From RH-AL1 sp964244495 (lineage in GTDB: Bacteria; Pseudomonadota; Alphaproteobacteria; Rhizobiales; Beijerinckiaceae): a DNA stretch of 64,000 nucleotides. Of the stretch, positions 8,494 to 18,178 are shown in pieces. The stretch spans positions 1 to 64,000 of the forward strand of contig CAXTIU010000015.1 in assembly GCA_964244495.1 (NCBI GenBank), written 5' to 3'. Under the pieces are notes generated by a model. It was not told the origin of the DNA and did no database searches. It saw nothing but the letters and a program-made list of their open reading frames with translations. The translations under genes and the position numbers were made by a program. Each line of letters begins with the position of its first letter. Position 1 is the first letter of the stretch.

Positions 8494-10350
8494 ATGTCCC
8501 TGAGGATCGAAGACTATGCCATGCTCGGGGATGGGCAAACCGCCGCCCTCGTCGGTCGCGATGGCTCGATCGACTGGCTGTGCTGGCCGCGCTTCGACTC
8601 CGCCGCTTGTTTCGCCCGCATCCTCGGCGACGAGGACAACGGCCGCTGGCTGATCGCGCCGGGCGATGGCTCGGCGACGAGCCGGCGCTGCTATCGCGAC
8701 CAGACCCTGATCCTCGAATCGCATTACGAGACGACCGATGGCGCGGCCGTGGTCATCGATTTCCTGCCGGCGACGCGTCCCGACTGCCACCTGGTGCGGA
8801 TCGTGCGCGGCTTGCGCGGCACGATGCGTTTCCGTTCCGAGCTGATCATCCGGCCGAATTACGGCGTCGCGATCCCGTGGATTCGACGCACCGAGGACGG
8901 CAGCCTGCGCGCGGTGGTCGGGCCCGATGCCCTCATCCTTCGCTCCGCCGTCGTCTTCGAGCCGGACGGGCACAGGCATTGCGCGGACTTCACGGTCGCC
9001 GCCGGCGAAAGCCAGGAGTTCGTGATGAGCTACCACCTGCCGTTCCAGCCGGTCCCCGACCCTGTCGAGGGATCGAGGACGCTGGAGGACACGGAGAAGC
9101 GTTGGCAGAGGTGGACGGGCAAGTTCGACGCGGCCGGCCGCTATTCAGCCCAGATCCTGCGCTCGCTGATCACCCTGCGCGCCCTCATCTACGAGCCGAG
9201 CGGCGCCATCGTCGCGGCGCCCACCACCTCGCTGCCCGAGGCGATCGGCGGCGCCCGCAACTGGGACTACCGCTACTGCTGGCTGCGGGACGCGACGTTG
9301 ACCCTCCTCGCGCTGATGAACGGCGGCTACCTCGACGAGGCCAAGCGCTGGCGACGCTGGCTCCTGCGCACGATCGGCGGCGACCCCTCGCACATCCAGA
9401 TCATGTACGGGATCGGCGGCGAGCAGCGCATCCCGGAGTTCGAGATCACTCAACTCTCCGGCTACGAGGGCTCCGCCCCGGTTCGCGTCGGCAACGCCGC
9501 CGCTGGACAGCTGCAGATCGACATCTACGGCGAGCTGCTCGACGCGCTCTATCAAGCCCGCAAGCGCGGTTTGACCACCGACGACGACGACTGGACGGTT
9601 CAGATCGGGCTGCTCAAGCACCTCGCCAAGGTGTGGGACCAGAAGGACGAGGGGATCTGGGAGGTTCGCGGCGATCCCAAGCATTTCACCTACTCGAAGG
9701 TCATGGCCTGGGTGGCCTTCGACCGGGCGATCAGGACGGTGGAGGAGTTCGGCCTGCCCGGCCCGGTGGATGATTGGCGCAAGCTGCGCCAAACCATCCA
9801 CGACCAAGTGTGCGCGCAGGGCTGGAACGAGAAGGTCGGCGCCTTCACCCAGAGCTACGGGTCCGACAAGCTCGACGCCTCGATCCTGCTGATCTCGCTG
9901 ACCGGCTTCCTCCCGCCCACCGATCCCCGGCTGCGCCGCACCGTCGAGGCGGTCGAGCGGGTGCTGATGAAGGACGGCTTCATCCAGCGCTACATCACCG
10001 ATCGGGACGATGGCCTCAGCGGCGGCGAGGGCGCGTTCATCGCCTGCTCGTTCTGGTTCGTGGATAACCTCGTCATGATCGGGCGGCGCGACGACGCGCG
10101 CGCGATGTTCGAGCGCCTGCTGTCGATCTCGACCGACCTCGGCTTGATCTCGGAGGAATACGACGCCGGCCGGCGCCGCCTGATCGGCAACTTCCCTCAA
10201 GCCTTCTCCCACATCGCCATGATCAACTCGGCCTTCAACCTCGAACACCCGGATGCCCCCGCCAAGCAGCGGTCCGGCCACGACGAGGTCCAGGGCGAGG
10301 GCACGCGGCCGGACAGGGCGAAGCGGGACGAAACCGCCGTCGCCTCGTGA
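8494..10350 (+). CDS. Glycoside hydrolase family 15 protein (glucoamylase/trehalase-like)
   Basis: A 618-aa cytosolic protein. The N-terminal beta-sandwich domain begins with the family-typical IEDYAMLGDGQTAALVGRDGSIDWLCWPRFDS. The C-terminal (alpha/alpha)6 domain contains the GGARNWDYRYCWLRDA substrate-site motif and the acidic segments QLSGYEG and SEEYD, from which the catalytic glutamates would come. Family members cleave terminal alpha-glucose from glucans or hydrolyse trehalose; the substrate cannot be read here. No signal peptide is present. ATG 8494 has GGAAGG eight bases upstream and is preferred to the ATG at 8479. The gene stands alone. Confidence 0.9.
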   Translation: MSLRIEDYAMLGDGQTAALVGRDGSIDWLCWPRFDSAACFARILGDEDNGRWLIAPGDGSATSRRCYRDQTLILESHYETTDGAAVVIDFLPATRPDCHLVRIVRGLRGTMRFRSELIIRPNYGVAIPWIRRTEDGSLRAVVGPDALILRSAVVFEPDGHRHCADFTVAAGESQEFVMSYHLPFQPVPDPVEGSRTLEDTEKRWQRWTGKFDAAGRYSAQILRSLITLRALIYEPSGAIVAAPTTSLPEAIGGARNWDYRYCWLRDATLTLLALMNGGYLDEAKRWRRWLLRTIGGDPSHIQIMYGIGGEQRIPEFEITQLSGYEGSAPVRVGNAAAGQLQIDIYGELLDALYQARKRGLTTDDDDWTVQIGLLKHLAKVWDQKDEGIWEVRGDPKHFTYSKVMAWVAFDRAIRTVEEFGLPGPVDDWRKLRQTIHDQVCAQGWNEKVGAFTQSYGSDKLDASILLISLTGFLPPTDPRLRRTVEAVERVLMKDGFIQRYITDRDDGLSGGEGAFIACSFWFVDNLVMIGRRDDARAMFERLLSISTDLGLISEEYDAGRRRLIGNFPQAFSHIAMINSAFNLEHPDAPAKQRSGHDEVQGEGTRPDRAKRDETAVAS

Positions 10351-10405
10351 CCGCGTCACCATATCGGGATCTTCCGCCGCGCCGCCGCGCACCGACAGGA
10401 CATCC

Positions 10406-12460
10406 ATGACCGACGCCAATCCCCTGCTGTCACCCTGGACCGGCCCCTTCGAGGCGCCACCCTTCGACGCGATCGCGCCCGGGCACTTCCGGCCGGCCTT
10501 CGACGAGGCGTTGGCGGAGAACGCGGCCGAGATCGCCGCGATCGCGGGAGCGGTGGAGGCCCCCACCTTCGCCAACACCATCGAGGCGATGGAACGGGCG
10601 GGCGCCAAGCTCGACAAGGTGTGCGCCGTCTTCTTCAACCTGTCGGGCAGCGACACCAACGACGCGCTCCAGGCGATCGAGCGGGACATGTCGCCGATCC
10701 TGTCGCGCCATTCCTCCGCCATCTACCTCAACGCCGCGCTGTTCGCCCGCATCGACGACCTGTGGGGACGGCGCGACGCGCTCGGCCTCGCGGGCGAGCA
10801 GGCGCGGGTGCTGGAGCGATATCACACCCGGTTCTCGCGCGCCGGCGGCGGTCTGCCGGAAGAGGACAAGGCGCGGCTCGCGGCGATCAGCGAGCGGCTG
10901 GCGATGCTGGGGACGACGTTCGGCCAGAACCTGCTCGCCGACGAAAAAGCCTACGAGTTGGTGCTCGACGGCACCGCCGACCTCGCCGGCCTGCCGCCGG
11001 CGCTGGTCGACGCGGCCGCCGCCGCCGCCGAGGCGCGGGGCCACGCCGGCCGCCACGTCATCACCCTGTCGCGCTCGTCGATCGAGCCCTTCCTGCAATA
11101 TTCGTCGCGCCGCGACCTGCGCGAGCAGGCGTTCCGGGCCTGGGCGAAGCGCGGCGAGAACGGCGGCGCGACCGACAACCGGGCCATCGCCGCCGAAACG
11201 GTGGCGCTGCGGGCGGAACGGGCCAGACTGCTCGGCTACGAAAGCTTCGCCGCCTACCGCCTCGCCGACGCGATGGCGAAGACGCCGGACAACGCGCGGG
11301 CGCTGCTCCGCTCGGTGTGGGAGCCGGCGGTCGCCCGCGCGAGGCGCGAGGAGCACGCGTTGCAGGCCCTCGCGGCGGACGAGGGCGGCAACTTCGCCGT
11401 CGAGCCCTGGGACTGGCGCTACCTCGCGGAGAAGCGCCGCAAGGCGGCGTTCGACCTCGACGAGGGCTTGGTCAAGCCGTACTTCCAGCTCGACCGCATG
11501 ATCGAGGCGGCCTTCCACACGGCGACGCGGCTGTTCGGCGTCACCTTCGAGCCGCGGGCGGACGTGCCCCTCTACCATCCAGACGCCCGCGCCTGGGCGG
11601 TCAAGGACGCGGCCGGCCGGCCAATCGCCCTCTTCATCGGGGACTACTTCGCCCGGCCGTCCAAGCGGTCGGGCGCCTGGATGTCGGGCTTCCGCTCGCA
11701 GGAGAAGCTCGACGGCGTCGTGCTGCCGATCGTCGTCAACGTGATGAACTTCGCCAAGGCGCCGCGCGGGGAAGCGAGCCTGCTATCCTTCGATGATGCG
11801 CGCACCCTGTTCCACGAGTTCGGGCACGGCCTGCACGGCATGCTGTCGGACGTCGTCTACCCGTCGCTGTCCGGGACCAGCGTCCCCCGCGACTTCGTCG
11901 AGTTTCCCTCGCAACTCTACGAGCACTGGCTGGAGCAGCCCGAGCTGCTGCGCCGCTTCGCGGTCCACAAGGACACGGGCGAAGCCATCCCCGACGCGTT
12001 GCTCGAACGGCTGCTGGCGGCGCGCAACTTCAACCAGGGCTTCGCCACCGTTGAATACACGGCGTCCGCCCTCGTCGACCTCGACCTGCACGCCAGCGCC
12101 ACGGAAAGCCCGCTCGACGTGGTCGCCTTCGAGACGGCGACGCTGGCCAAGCTCGGCATGCCGCACGGCATCGTCATGCGCCACCGCACGCCGCACTTCC
12201 AGCACGTGTTCGCCGGCGACGGCTACTCGGCCGCCTACTACAGCTACATGTGGTCGGAAGTGCTCGACGCCGACGGCTTCGACGCCTTCGTGGAAGCGGG
12301 CGACATCTTTGATCCCGCCACCGCCGCGCGCCTGCGCGACCACGTCTACGCGGCCGGCAACCGCGTCGACCCGGCCGCCGCCTACGAGGCGTTCCGCGGC
12401 CGCGCCCCTTCGCCCGACGCGCTGCTGAAGAAGCGCGGGCTGGTCGGCGAGGCGGCGTGA
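10406..12460 (+). CDS. M3 family zinc metallopeptidase (oligopeptidase A / dipeptidyl carboxypeptidase)
   Basis: A 684-aa thimet-oligopeptidase-like enzyme that degrades short peptides in the cytoplasm. The zinc motif HEFGHGLHGML (about residues 470-480) supplies HExxH, and the downstream DFVEFPSQLYEHW segment supplies the third zinc ligand Glu, as in M3 peptidases. The length fits Dcp/OpdA (about 680 aa). The start at 10406 gives MTDANPLLSPWTGPFEAPPF; the open frame further upstream overlaps the GH15 gene and is discarded. No signal peptide is visible, so a cytoplasmic peptidase is inferred. Which of the two enzyme names applies cannot be decided. Confidence 0.92.
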   Translation: MTDANPLLSPWTGPFEAPPFDAIAPGHFRPAFDEALAENAAEIAAIAGAVEAPTFANTIEAMERAGAKLDKVCAVFFNLSGSDTNDALQAIERDMSPILSRHSSAIYLNAALFARIDDLWGRRDALGLAGEQARVLERYHTRFSRAGGGLPEEDKARLAAISERLAMLGTTFGQNLLADEKAYELVLDGTADLAGLPPALVDAAAAAAEARGHAGRHVITLSRSSIEPFLQYSSRRDLREQAFRAWAKRGENGGATDNRAIAAETVALRAERARLLGYESFAAYRLADAMAKTPDNARALLRSVWEPAVARARREEHALQALAADEGGNFAVEPWDWRYLAEKRRKAAFDLDEGLVKPYFQLDRMIEAAFHTATRLFGVTFEPRADVPLYHPDARAWAVKDAAGRPIALFIGDYFARPSKRSGAWMSGFRSQEKLDGVVLPIVVNVMNFAKAPRGEASLLSFDDARTLFHEFGHGLHGMLSDVVYPSLSGTSVPRDFVEFPSQLYEHWLEQPELLRRFAVHKDTGEAIPDALLERLLAARNFNQGFATVEYTASALVDLDLHASATESPLDVVAFETATLAKLGMPHGIVMRHRTPHFQHVFAGDGYSAAYYSYMWSEVLDADGFDAFVEAGDIFDPATAARLRDHVYAAGNRVDPAAAYEAFRGRAPSPDALLKKRGLVGEAA

Positions 12461-12488
12461 TCGCGCCTCGCTGTCCGATGTTCGCCGA

Positions 12489-12719
12489 TCAGAGCCGCGA
12501 CAGGCTGATCGGCACCGGCGACAGGACGATCGCACCGGGCCTGCGCGCGGTCTCGGAACGCGCGTAGTGCATCGCCGCATCCTCGGACGTGAAGAAGCCG
12601 CCCCCGAGGCCGTGGGTCTCGACCGCGAGCCAGTGACCCTCCCCGTCGCGTCCGACCACGAAGGCCGGCATCGTGCGGGTCGGGTCGGTGGTTATCGAGG
12701 CGTCTGAAAGGTTGGCCAT
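12489..12719 (-). CDS. Small conserved-type protein, function unknown
   Basis: A 76-aa product starting at ATG 12719. The core AFVVGRDGEGHWLAVETHG followed by GGGFFTSEDAAMHYAR resembles small rhizobial proteins that pair an HW strand with a GG(L/F)F.S...A.(R/H)(F/Y)A helix; no function is known to me. It is convergent with the M3 peptidase gene, leaving 28 bp between stops. A longer frame upstream to 12908 lacks this conserved character and is not used. Confidence 0.5.
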   Translation of the reverse strand: MANLSDASITTDPTRTMPAFVVGRDGEGHWLAVETHGLGGGFFTSEDAAMHYARSETARRPGAIVLSPVPISLSRL

Positions 12720-13028
12720 GGCTCGTGTGCTCGAAGCGGCGCATCCCGGGCGCCGGCTCAGGATGTAGCCCTTGCCGCGTAGCCTATCGATGGGGCGCGG
12801 TGGTCGCCGGCATAAGGAACGTGTACGGAAATCGGCCAAACCGGTGGATAACGGCTGCCGGATCGCCATGCATCGCCGCGTGGCGGCGACGACGACCCGT
12901 TCGAGCACTCTCGTCCACTTAATCGACCGAGCGGCCCGATCTTTGCTCGATTAGCATCTCGTTAACCCTATCTTCACGCGGACGACCCTCTGATAGGCCG
13001 GCTTCGAGGTGAATGGGAGATCGGGATC
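12720..13028. other. Intergenic region before the amidotransferase gene
   Basis: 309 bp without a convincing gene. The right part is AT-richer. It contains TAATCGA (12919-12925) with a matching TCGATTA further on, and a CtrA-like half-site pair TTAA-N7-TTCA at 12962-12976, about 55 bp before the start codon of the downstream gene. This is probably the promoter region. Confidence 0.35.
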
Positions 13029-13817
13029 TTGTTCGAAGATACGCGCTTCAGCTCCGACGAGTCCGGGGCCCACGCCAACGTTTCGAGCCGGTCGGCGGGT
13101 GCCGCGCGGACGCGCCGGATCCTCGTCGTGCTGCACCAGGAACGCTCCAACCCGGGCCGCGTCGGTCGCCTGCTTCGCGAGTCGGGATACACGCTCGATA
13201 TCCGCCGCCCGCGCTTCGGCGAGCCGCTGCCGCGCACGATGGACGGGCACGATGGGGTCGTCATCTTCGGCGGCCCGATGAGCGCCAACGACGACGACGA
13301 CTGGCTCCGTCGCGAGATCGACTGGATCGCCACGCCGCTGAAGGCCGGCAAGCCGTTCCTCGGCATCTGCCTCGGCGCCCAGATGCTGGCGCGTCACCTC
13401 GGCCATCGCGTCGCCCCGCACCCGGAAGGCCGCGTCGAGGTCGGCTACTACCCCGTCCGCCCGACCGCGAGCGGGCGCGAAACGTGGCCGGACGTGTTTC
13501 CGGCCAAGGTCTACCAGTGGCATCGGGAAGGCTTCGACCTGCCGGGCGGGGCGATCCTGCTCGCCGAGGGCGACGACTTCCAGGCGCAGGCGTTCCGCTA
13601 CGGGCCGGCCGCCTACGGCCTGCAGTTCCATCCCGAAGTCACCTACCAGATGATGTGCCGCTGGACGACGGGGGGCGCCGAGCGGATGACGCTGCCTGGC
13701 GCCCTGCCCCGCGACCGGCACTTCCGCGACTGGTACCTGCACGACGGCGCCGTCGCCCGCTGGCTCGACGGGTTCCTCCGGCAGTGGGCGGGCGCCCCGC
13801 ACCAGCGCTTCGTCTGA
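13029..13817 (+). CDS. Class I glutamine amidotransferase-like protein
   Basis: A 262-aa protein of the GMP synthase-like GATase1 group. The nucleophile elbow FLGICLGAQ places the catalytic cysteine at residue 114, and QFHPEV gives His201 and Glu203, completing the triad. The Rossmann-like core starts at RRILVVLHQE; the first 35 residues are a polar extension. No synthetase domain is fused, so the acceptor of the released ammonia is unknown; stand-alone homologues often act on gamma-glutamyl compounds. The start codon is TTG (13029) with GGAGAT upstream, so the exact start is uncertain. Confidence 0.8.
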   Translation: MFEDTRFSSDESGAHANVSSRSAGAARTRRILVVLHQERSNPGRVGRLLRESGYTLDIRRPRFGEPLPRTMDGHDGVVIFGGPMSANDDDDWLRREIDWIATPLKAGKPFLGICLGAQMLARHLGHRVAPHPEGRVEVGYYPVRPTASGRETWPDVFPAKVYQWHREGFDLPGGAILLAEGDDFQAQAFRYGPAAYGLQFHPEVTYQMMCRWTTGGAERMTLPGALPRDRHFRDWYLHDGAVARWLDGFLRQWAGAPHQRFV

Positions 13818-13881
13818 GAGAACCTCCGCCGTGGCCGGCGCGTTGGTGGCATACCTGCGACACGCCACCGTGGACCCCGCC

Positions 13882-15216
13882 ATGCCTGACCGTTCGATCC
13901 CCATCGCCCGATCGGTCCTCGCCGCGTCGGCGTTCCTCGCCTGCGGTCTCGCACCGGCACGGGCCGAGGTGAGACCGACGCTCAGGGATCGCGTCGATCA
14001 GGTCATCTCGACCTTCACCGGCGATCCGGCGGCCAACGTCGACTACGACCTGAAACACGTCCTCGACACTTGGCGCGGCCTGGGTCCCAAGCCTTTGGAG
14101 ACGCTTTCCGTCGCCGACGCCCGCCGGCAACCGATGCCGATCGAGGCGGCGGCGCTCCTCCTGAAGAACCACGGCCTGAAACTCGACACGTACGACATCG
14201 CGATCAAGGACGTCGATTTCCCCGGCCCGGGCGGACAGCTGACGGCGCGCGTCTACACGCCCGTGGCCGATCCCGGCACCCCCGCCGACGCCCCGCGACC
14301 GGTGGTCGTCTTCTACCACGGCGGCGGCTTCGTCCTGGAGAACCGGGCGAGCACGGACGCGACGTCGCGCGCCATCGCCGGGGGCGCCGGGGTGATCGTG
14401 ATCGCGCCGGATTATTCGCTGGCCCCGGAGCGCAAGTTCCCGGCGGCGCAGGCGGACGCGCTGGCGGCCTACAAGTGGGTGCTCGGGAACGCGGGGTCCT
14501 TCGGCGGCGATCCGGGGCGCGTCGCGTTGGCCGGCGAGGGCGCGGGCGCGATGCTCGCCGCCGACGCGGCGGTCGCCGCCTATCACGACAAGCTCCCCGA
14601 AGCCTCGGCGCTCGTGCTGATCACGCCGGTCGCCGGCATCAACCTGAAGACGAACTCCTGGATGGAAGACTCCGCCGCCCGCCCGTGGAACGACAAGGCG
14701 GTGGCGTGGGCCTTCAACCTGTTCCTGCCCAAACCAGAGGACAAGTACGACCCGCGCGTCGACATCGTCGGCAAGGCCGACGTCCGTGGCCTGCCCCCCA
14801 CGACGATCGTCACCGCCGAGGTCGATCCCCTGCGCTCCGACGGGGAAAGGCTCGGCGGCAAGCTGCAGATCGCGACCGTGCCGGTCGCCATCCGCGATTA
14901 TCCGGGCGTCACCCACGACTTCTTCGGGATGGGCATGGCGGTCGAGAAGGCGGCGGAGGCGCAAAGCTTCGTCGCCCAGCAGCTGAGGATCGCGTTCGGA
15001 CCCAAGGGCAACGCCGCCCTGGCCCTGGAAGACCTCGGAATCGCGCCCTACCCCGAGTCACCCGGCCCGACCACGTCGTTATCGCCAGCGGCCACCCTCT
15101 CGACCGAGGATGCCAGAGGGATGAGCCAGCAGGCCAACGCGCCGCGAGGCGGTGGCTCGCAACAGGGCGGCGCTCAGCCGGGAGGCGCGCAAGGAGGCGC
15201 GGGCGACGGAAAGTAG
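13882..15216 (+). CDS. Exported HSL-type alpha/beta hydrolase with missing nucleophile serine
   Basis: A 444-aa protein with a clear Sec signal peptide (MPDRSIPIARSVLAASAFLA, cleavage after APARA). The oxyanion motif HGGGF is at 146-150, and catalytic Asp315 (VDPLRSDGE) and His345 (GVTHDFFGM) are present. The elbow that should read GDSAGG reads G218-E-G-A-G-A, so the nucleophile position is Gly220 (codon GGC, seen directly). The fold is therefore intact but classical esterase chemistry is unlikely. A Gly/Gln-rich tail ends the protein. I start at ATG 13882, where the signal peptide begins, not at GTG 13831. It is convergent with the helicase gene, whose stop codon is 11 bp away. Confidence 0.8.
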   Translation: MPDRSIPIARSVLAASAFLACGLAPARAEVRPTLRDRVDQVISTFTGDPAANVDYDLKHVLDTWRGLGPKPLETLSVADARRQPMPIEAAALLLKNHGLKLDTYDIAIKDVDFPGPGGQLTARVYTPVADPGTPADAPRPVVVFYHGGGFVLENRASTDATSRAIAGGAGVIVIAPDYSLAPERKFPAAQADALAAYKWVLGNAGSFGGDPGRVALAGEGAGAMLAADAAVAAYHDKLPEASALVLITPVAGINLKTNSWMEDSAARPWNDKAVAWAFNLFLPKPEDKYDPRVDIVGKADVRGLPPTTIVTAEVDPLRSDGERLGGKLQIATVPVAIRDYPGVTHDFFGMGMAVEKAAEAQSFVAQQLRIAFGPKGNAALALEDLGIAPYPESPGPTTSLSPAATLSTEDARGMSQQANAPRGGGSQQGGAQPGGAQGGAGDGK

Positions 15217-15227
15217 GCTGGGGTCCA

Positions 15228-17615
15228 TCACCCCGGCTGAACGAAGCTTTCGAGCACCATCTTGCGCCCGGCCTTGTCGAAGTCGACGGTGAGCTTGTTG
15301 CCGTCGACGTTGGCGACGTCACCCCCGCCGAACTTCTGGTGGAACACCCGCATGCCCTTGGCGAAGCTCGACCCGACCGACGACTTGGCGACGAGCTCGC
15401 CCTCGATCTGGAGCGGGCCACGGCGCGTCGCGGCGCCGCCGAACCCACCCCTGCCCCCCGCCTCCTCGCCGGCCTGCCGCTTCTGCGCGCGCTGCCAGCC
15501 GGGCGTGGCGTAGGGCGAGGTGAACTGGTCGATGTTGGCGAAACGCGACTGCGCGTAGCCGCCGTAGGCGTTGCCGTTGGCCGCCTCCGTCACGGTGACG
15601 TGCCGCTCCGGCAGTTCGTCGAGGAAGCGGGACGGGATCGTCGTCTGCCACAGGCCGTGGATGCGGCGGTTGGTGGCGAAGTAGATCTTCGCGCGGCGCT
15701 TCGCCCGGGTCACGCCGACATAGGCGAGGCGGCGCTCCTCCTCCAGCCCGGCGCGGCCAGACTCGTCGAGCGAGCGCTGGTGGGGGAACAGCCCCTCCTC
15801 CCAGCCCGGCAGGAACACCGTCTCGAACTCCAGCCCCTTGGCGGCGTGCAGCGTCATGATCGACACCTTCTCGCCGCCGCCGCCCCCGTCGGCGGCGTCC
15901 ATCACCAGCGAGATGTGTTCGAGGAAGGCGCCGAGGTCGGGGAACTCCTCCATCGCGCGGACGAGCTCCTTCAGGTTCTCGAGGCGTCCCGCCGCCTCCG
16001 CCGTGCGGTCCTTCATCCACATGGCGGTGTAGCCGGATTCCTCCAGGATCAGCTCGGCGAGCTGTCCCTGCGGCTTCCGGTCGACCAGCGACGCCCAGCG
16101 CGCGAAATCGTCGGTGAGGGCGCGCAGCGTCTGCCGCTGCTTCGGCTTCAGCTCCTCGGTCTCGACCATCACCCGCGCCGCCATCATCAGCGGGATGCGC
16201 TCGCGCCGCGCGTGCTCGTGCAGCAGTTGCAGGGTCGCGTCGCCGAGGCCGCGCTTGGGCTGGTTGAAGATGCGCTCGAAGGCGAGGTCGTCCTGCGGCT
16301 GGGCCACGCAGCGCAGGTAGGCGAGCGCGTCGCGGATCTCGGCGCGCTCGTAGAAGCGAGGACCGCCGATCACCCGGTACGGCAGGCCGAGGGTGATGAA
16401 GCGCTCCTCGAACTCGCGCATCTGGAACGAGGCGCGCACCAGGATCGCAACCTCCTCCAGCGAGTGGTCCTCGCGCTGGAGCCGCTCGATCGCGTCGCCG
16501 ATGGTGCGGGCCTCCTCCTCCGAGTCCCAGATGCCTGTGACGGTGGTCTTCTCCCCGTCCTCGCCGTCGGTGAAGAGGGTCTTGCCGAGCCGCCCGTCGT
16601 TGTGGGTGATGAGGTGGGCGGCGGTGGCGAGGATGTGCCCGGTCGAGCGATAGTTGCGCTCCAGCCGGATCACCACGGCGCCGGGAAAGTCCTTGTCGAA
16701 ACGCAGGATGTTGTCGACCTCGGCGCCGCGCCAGCCGTAGATCGACTGGTCGTCGTCGCCGACGCAGCACACGTTGTGGCGCCGCCCGCCGTCACCCGAG
16801 CCGGCGAGGAGGCGCAGCCACAGGTACTGGACGGTGTTGGTGTCCTGGTATTCGTCGACGAGCATGTAGCGGAAACGGTCCTGGTACTGCCGCAGCACGT
16901 CGGGGTTCTCGCGGAACAGGCGCACGCACTCCAGCAGCAGGTCGCCGAAGTCGGTCGCGTTCAGGACCTTCAGGCGCTCCTGATAGTGCTTGTAACAATC
17001 GCCGCCCCGTCCGTTGGCGAAGGCGGCGGCCTCGCCCGGCGGCACCTGGGCGGGGAACAGCCCCTTGTTCTTCCAGGCGTCGATCTGGTGCGCGAGCGCG
17101 CGGGCGGGCCACCGCTTGTCGTCGATGTTCTCGGCCTGGATCACCTGCTTGAGGAGGCGGATCTGGTCGTCGGTGTCGAGGATGGTGAAGCCCGACTTGA
17201 GGCCGACCAGCTCGGCGTGGCGCCGCAGGATCTTGGTGGAGATCGCGTGGAAGGTGCCGAGCCAGGGCATGCCCTCGGCGACCGGGCCGGCGATCGCGCC
17301 GACCCGCTCCTTCATCTCGCGCGCCGCCTTGTTGGTGAAGGTGACGGCCAAGATCTCGTGGGCCCGCGCGCGCGCCGTGCCGATGATGTGGGCGATGCGG
17401 GTGGTCAGCACGCGTGTCTTGCCGGTGCCGGCGCCGGCGAGCACGAGCACGGGGCCGTCCACCGTCTCGACCGCTTGGCGCTGCTCCGGGTTCAGGCCGT
17501 CGAGGTAGGCGAGATCGCGGTGGCGGGCCAGCGCCCGGTCGGCGATGCCGCCCGCGCGAGGGGCGTGCCCCTCGCCGAACAGCACGGGGTCGGAGGCCGG
17601 CCTCGGGTGCGCCAT
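15228..17615 (-). CDS. uvrD: UvrD/PcrA-type ATP-dependent DNA helicase
   Basis: A 795-aa superfamily 1A 3'-5' helicase for mismatch and nucleotide-excision repair and for clearing replication blocks. The visible motifs, in order, are the Q motif (LNPEQRQAV), Walker A (GAGTGKTR, about residue 60), motif Ia (AVTFTNKAAREMKER), Walker B/motif II (VDEYQDTN), motif III (GDDDQSIYGWRGA), motif IV (LERNYRST), motif V (MTLHAAKGLEFE) and motif VI (AYVGVTRAK). The C-terminal 60 residues form the Tudor-like tail (GMRVFHQKFGGGDVANVDGNKLTVDF) that contacts RNA polymerase in PcrA. It starts at ATG 17615, following the small gene at 17735-17950 on the same strand. Confidence 0.95.
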   Translation of the reverse strand: MAHPRPASDPVLFGEGHAPRAGGIADRALARHRDLAYLDGLNPEQRQAVETVDGPVLVLAGAGTGKTRVLTTRIAHIIGTARARAHEILAVTFTNKAAREMKERVGAIAGPVAEGMPWLGTFHAISTKILRRHAELVGLKSGFTILDTDDQIRLLKQVIQAENIDDKRWPARALAHQIDAWKNKGLFPAQVPPGEAAAFANGRGGDCYKHYQERLKVLNATDFGDLLLECVRLFRENPDVLRQYQDRFRYMLVDEYQDTNTVQYLWLRLLAGSGDGGRRHNVCCVGDDDQSIYGWRGAEVDNILRFDKDFPGAVVIRLERNYRSTGHILATAAHLITHNDGRLGKTLFTDGEDGEKTTVTGIWDSEEEARTIGDAIERLQREDHSLEEVAILVRASFQMREFEERFITLGLPYRVIGGPRFYERAEIRDALAYLRCVAQPQDDLAFERIFNQPKRGLGDATLQLLHEHARRERIPLMMAARVMVETEELKPKQRQTLRALTDDFARWASLVDRKPQGQLAELILEESGYTAMWMKDRTAEAAGRLENLKELVRAMEEFPDLGAFLEHISLVMDAADGGGGGEKVSIMTLHAAKGLEFETVFLPGWEEGLFPHQRSLDESGRAGLEEERRLAYVGVTRAKRRAKIYFATNRRIHGLWQTTIPSRFLDELPERHVTVTEAANGNAYGGYAQSRFANIDQFTSPYATPGWQRAQKRQAGEEAGGRGGFGGAATRRGPLQIEGELVAKSSVGSSFAKGMRVFHQKFGGGDVANVDGNKLTVDFDKAGRKMVLESFVQPG

Positions 17616-17734
17616 GGCCGTCTACTCCGGGAGGAACAAAGAACGAATCATGGATGCCAATGTGGGGCGGTCGGCGGCGGATGTCGACTGCCCCCCGGCG
17701 GCGGCGCCCGCTCGTCCGGCTTTCGAGGCGAGCG

Positions 17735-17950
17735 CTACTTGCGGGCGTGCGGGTCCCTGCCCTTGTCGATGCCGCCGGCGGCGTTGGTCCCATTCATCGT
17801 GTCGCCCTCGATCGTGGTCTCGCCGGCGGCGTCCTCGAGGTCGTCGGGGGTCATGCCGGCGGCGGTGGTGCCCTTGCCGCCGCCGATCATCGGGTTGCCC
17901 TTGAGGTCGGCGTCGGTCGGCACTTTGGTCTTCGGTTGCTTGCTGCTCAT
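17735..17950 (-). CDS. Small hydrophilic protein, function unknown
   Basis: A 71-aa product beginning MSSKQPKTKVPTDADLKGNP, rich in Gly, Asp and Thr, with no hydrophobic segment. It looks intrinsically disordered. It is the gene upstream of uvrD on the same strand (119 bp gap). I do not recognise a family; short MS.QPK..V-type proteins of this style are common in Rhizobiales genomes. Confidence 0.55.
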   Translation of the reverse strand: MSSKQPKTKVPTDADLKGNPMIGGGKGTTAAGMTPDDLEDAAGETTIEGDTMNGTNAAGGIDKGRDPHARK

Positions 17951-18178
17951 GACGGGCTCCGGTGGCGGTGGTGCGTTTCGCCGGCGAGTGGCCGGCGCGG
18001 ACGGGTCGAGCGTCGCTAATCGGCGAGACGAGCCCGGCGTTCCCGTTCGCGTCCGGCCGCGACATCGGCGACAGGTCGGGGAAGTGAACGGGACCACCGG
18101 GCACGGCCGAGCGGACGGTTCGATCGTGGGAGCCTCCCGCCTCGGGACATCAGGGCCATATAGGATTTCGAGACCGGG

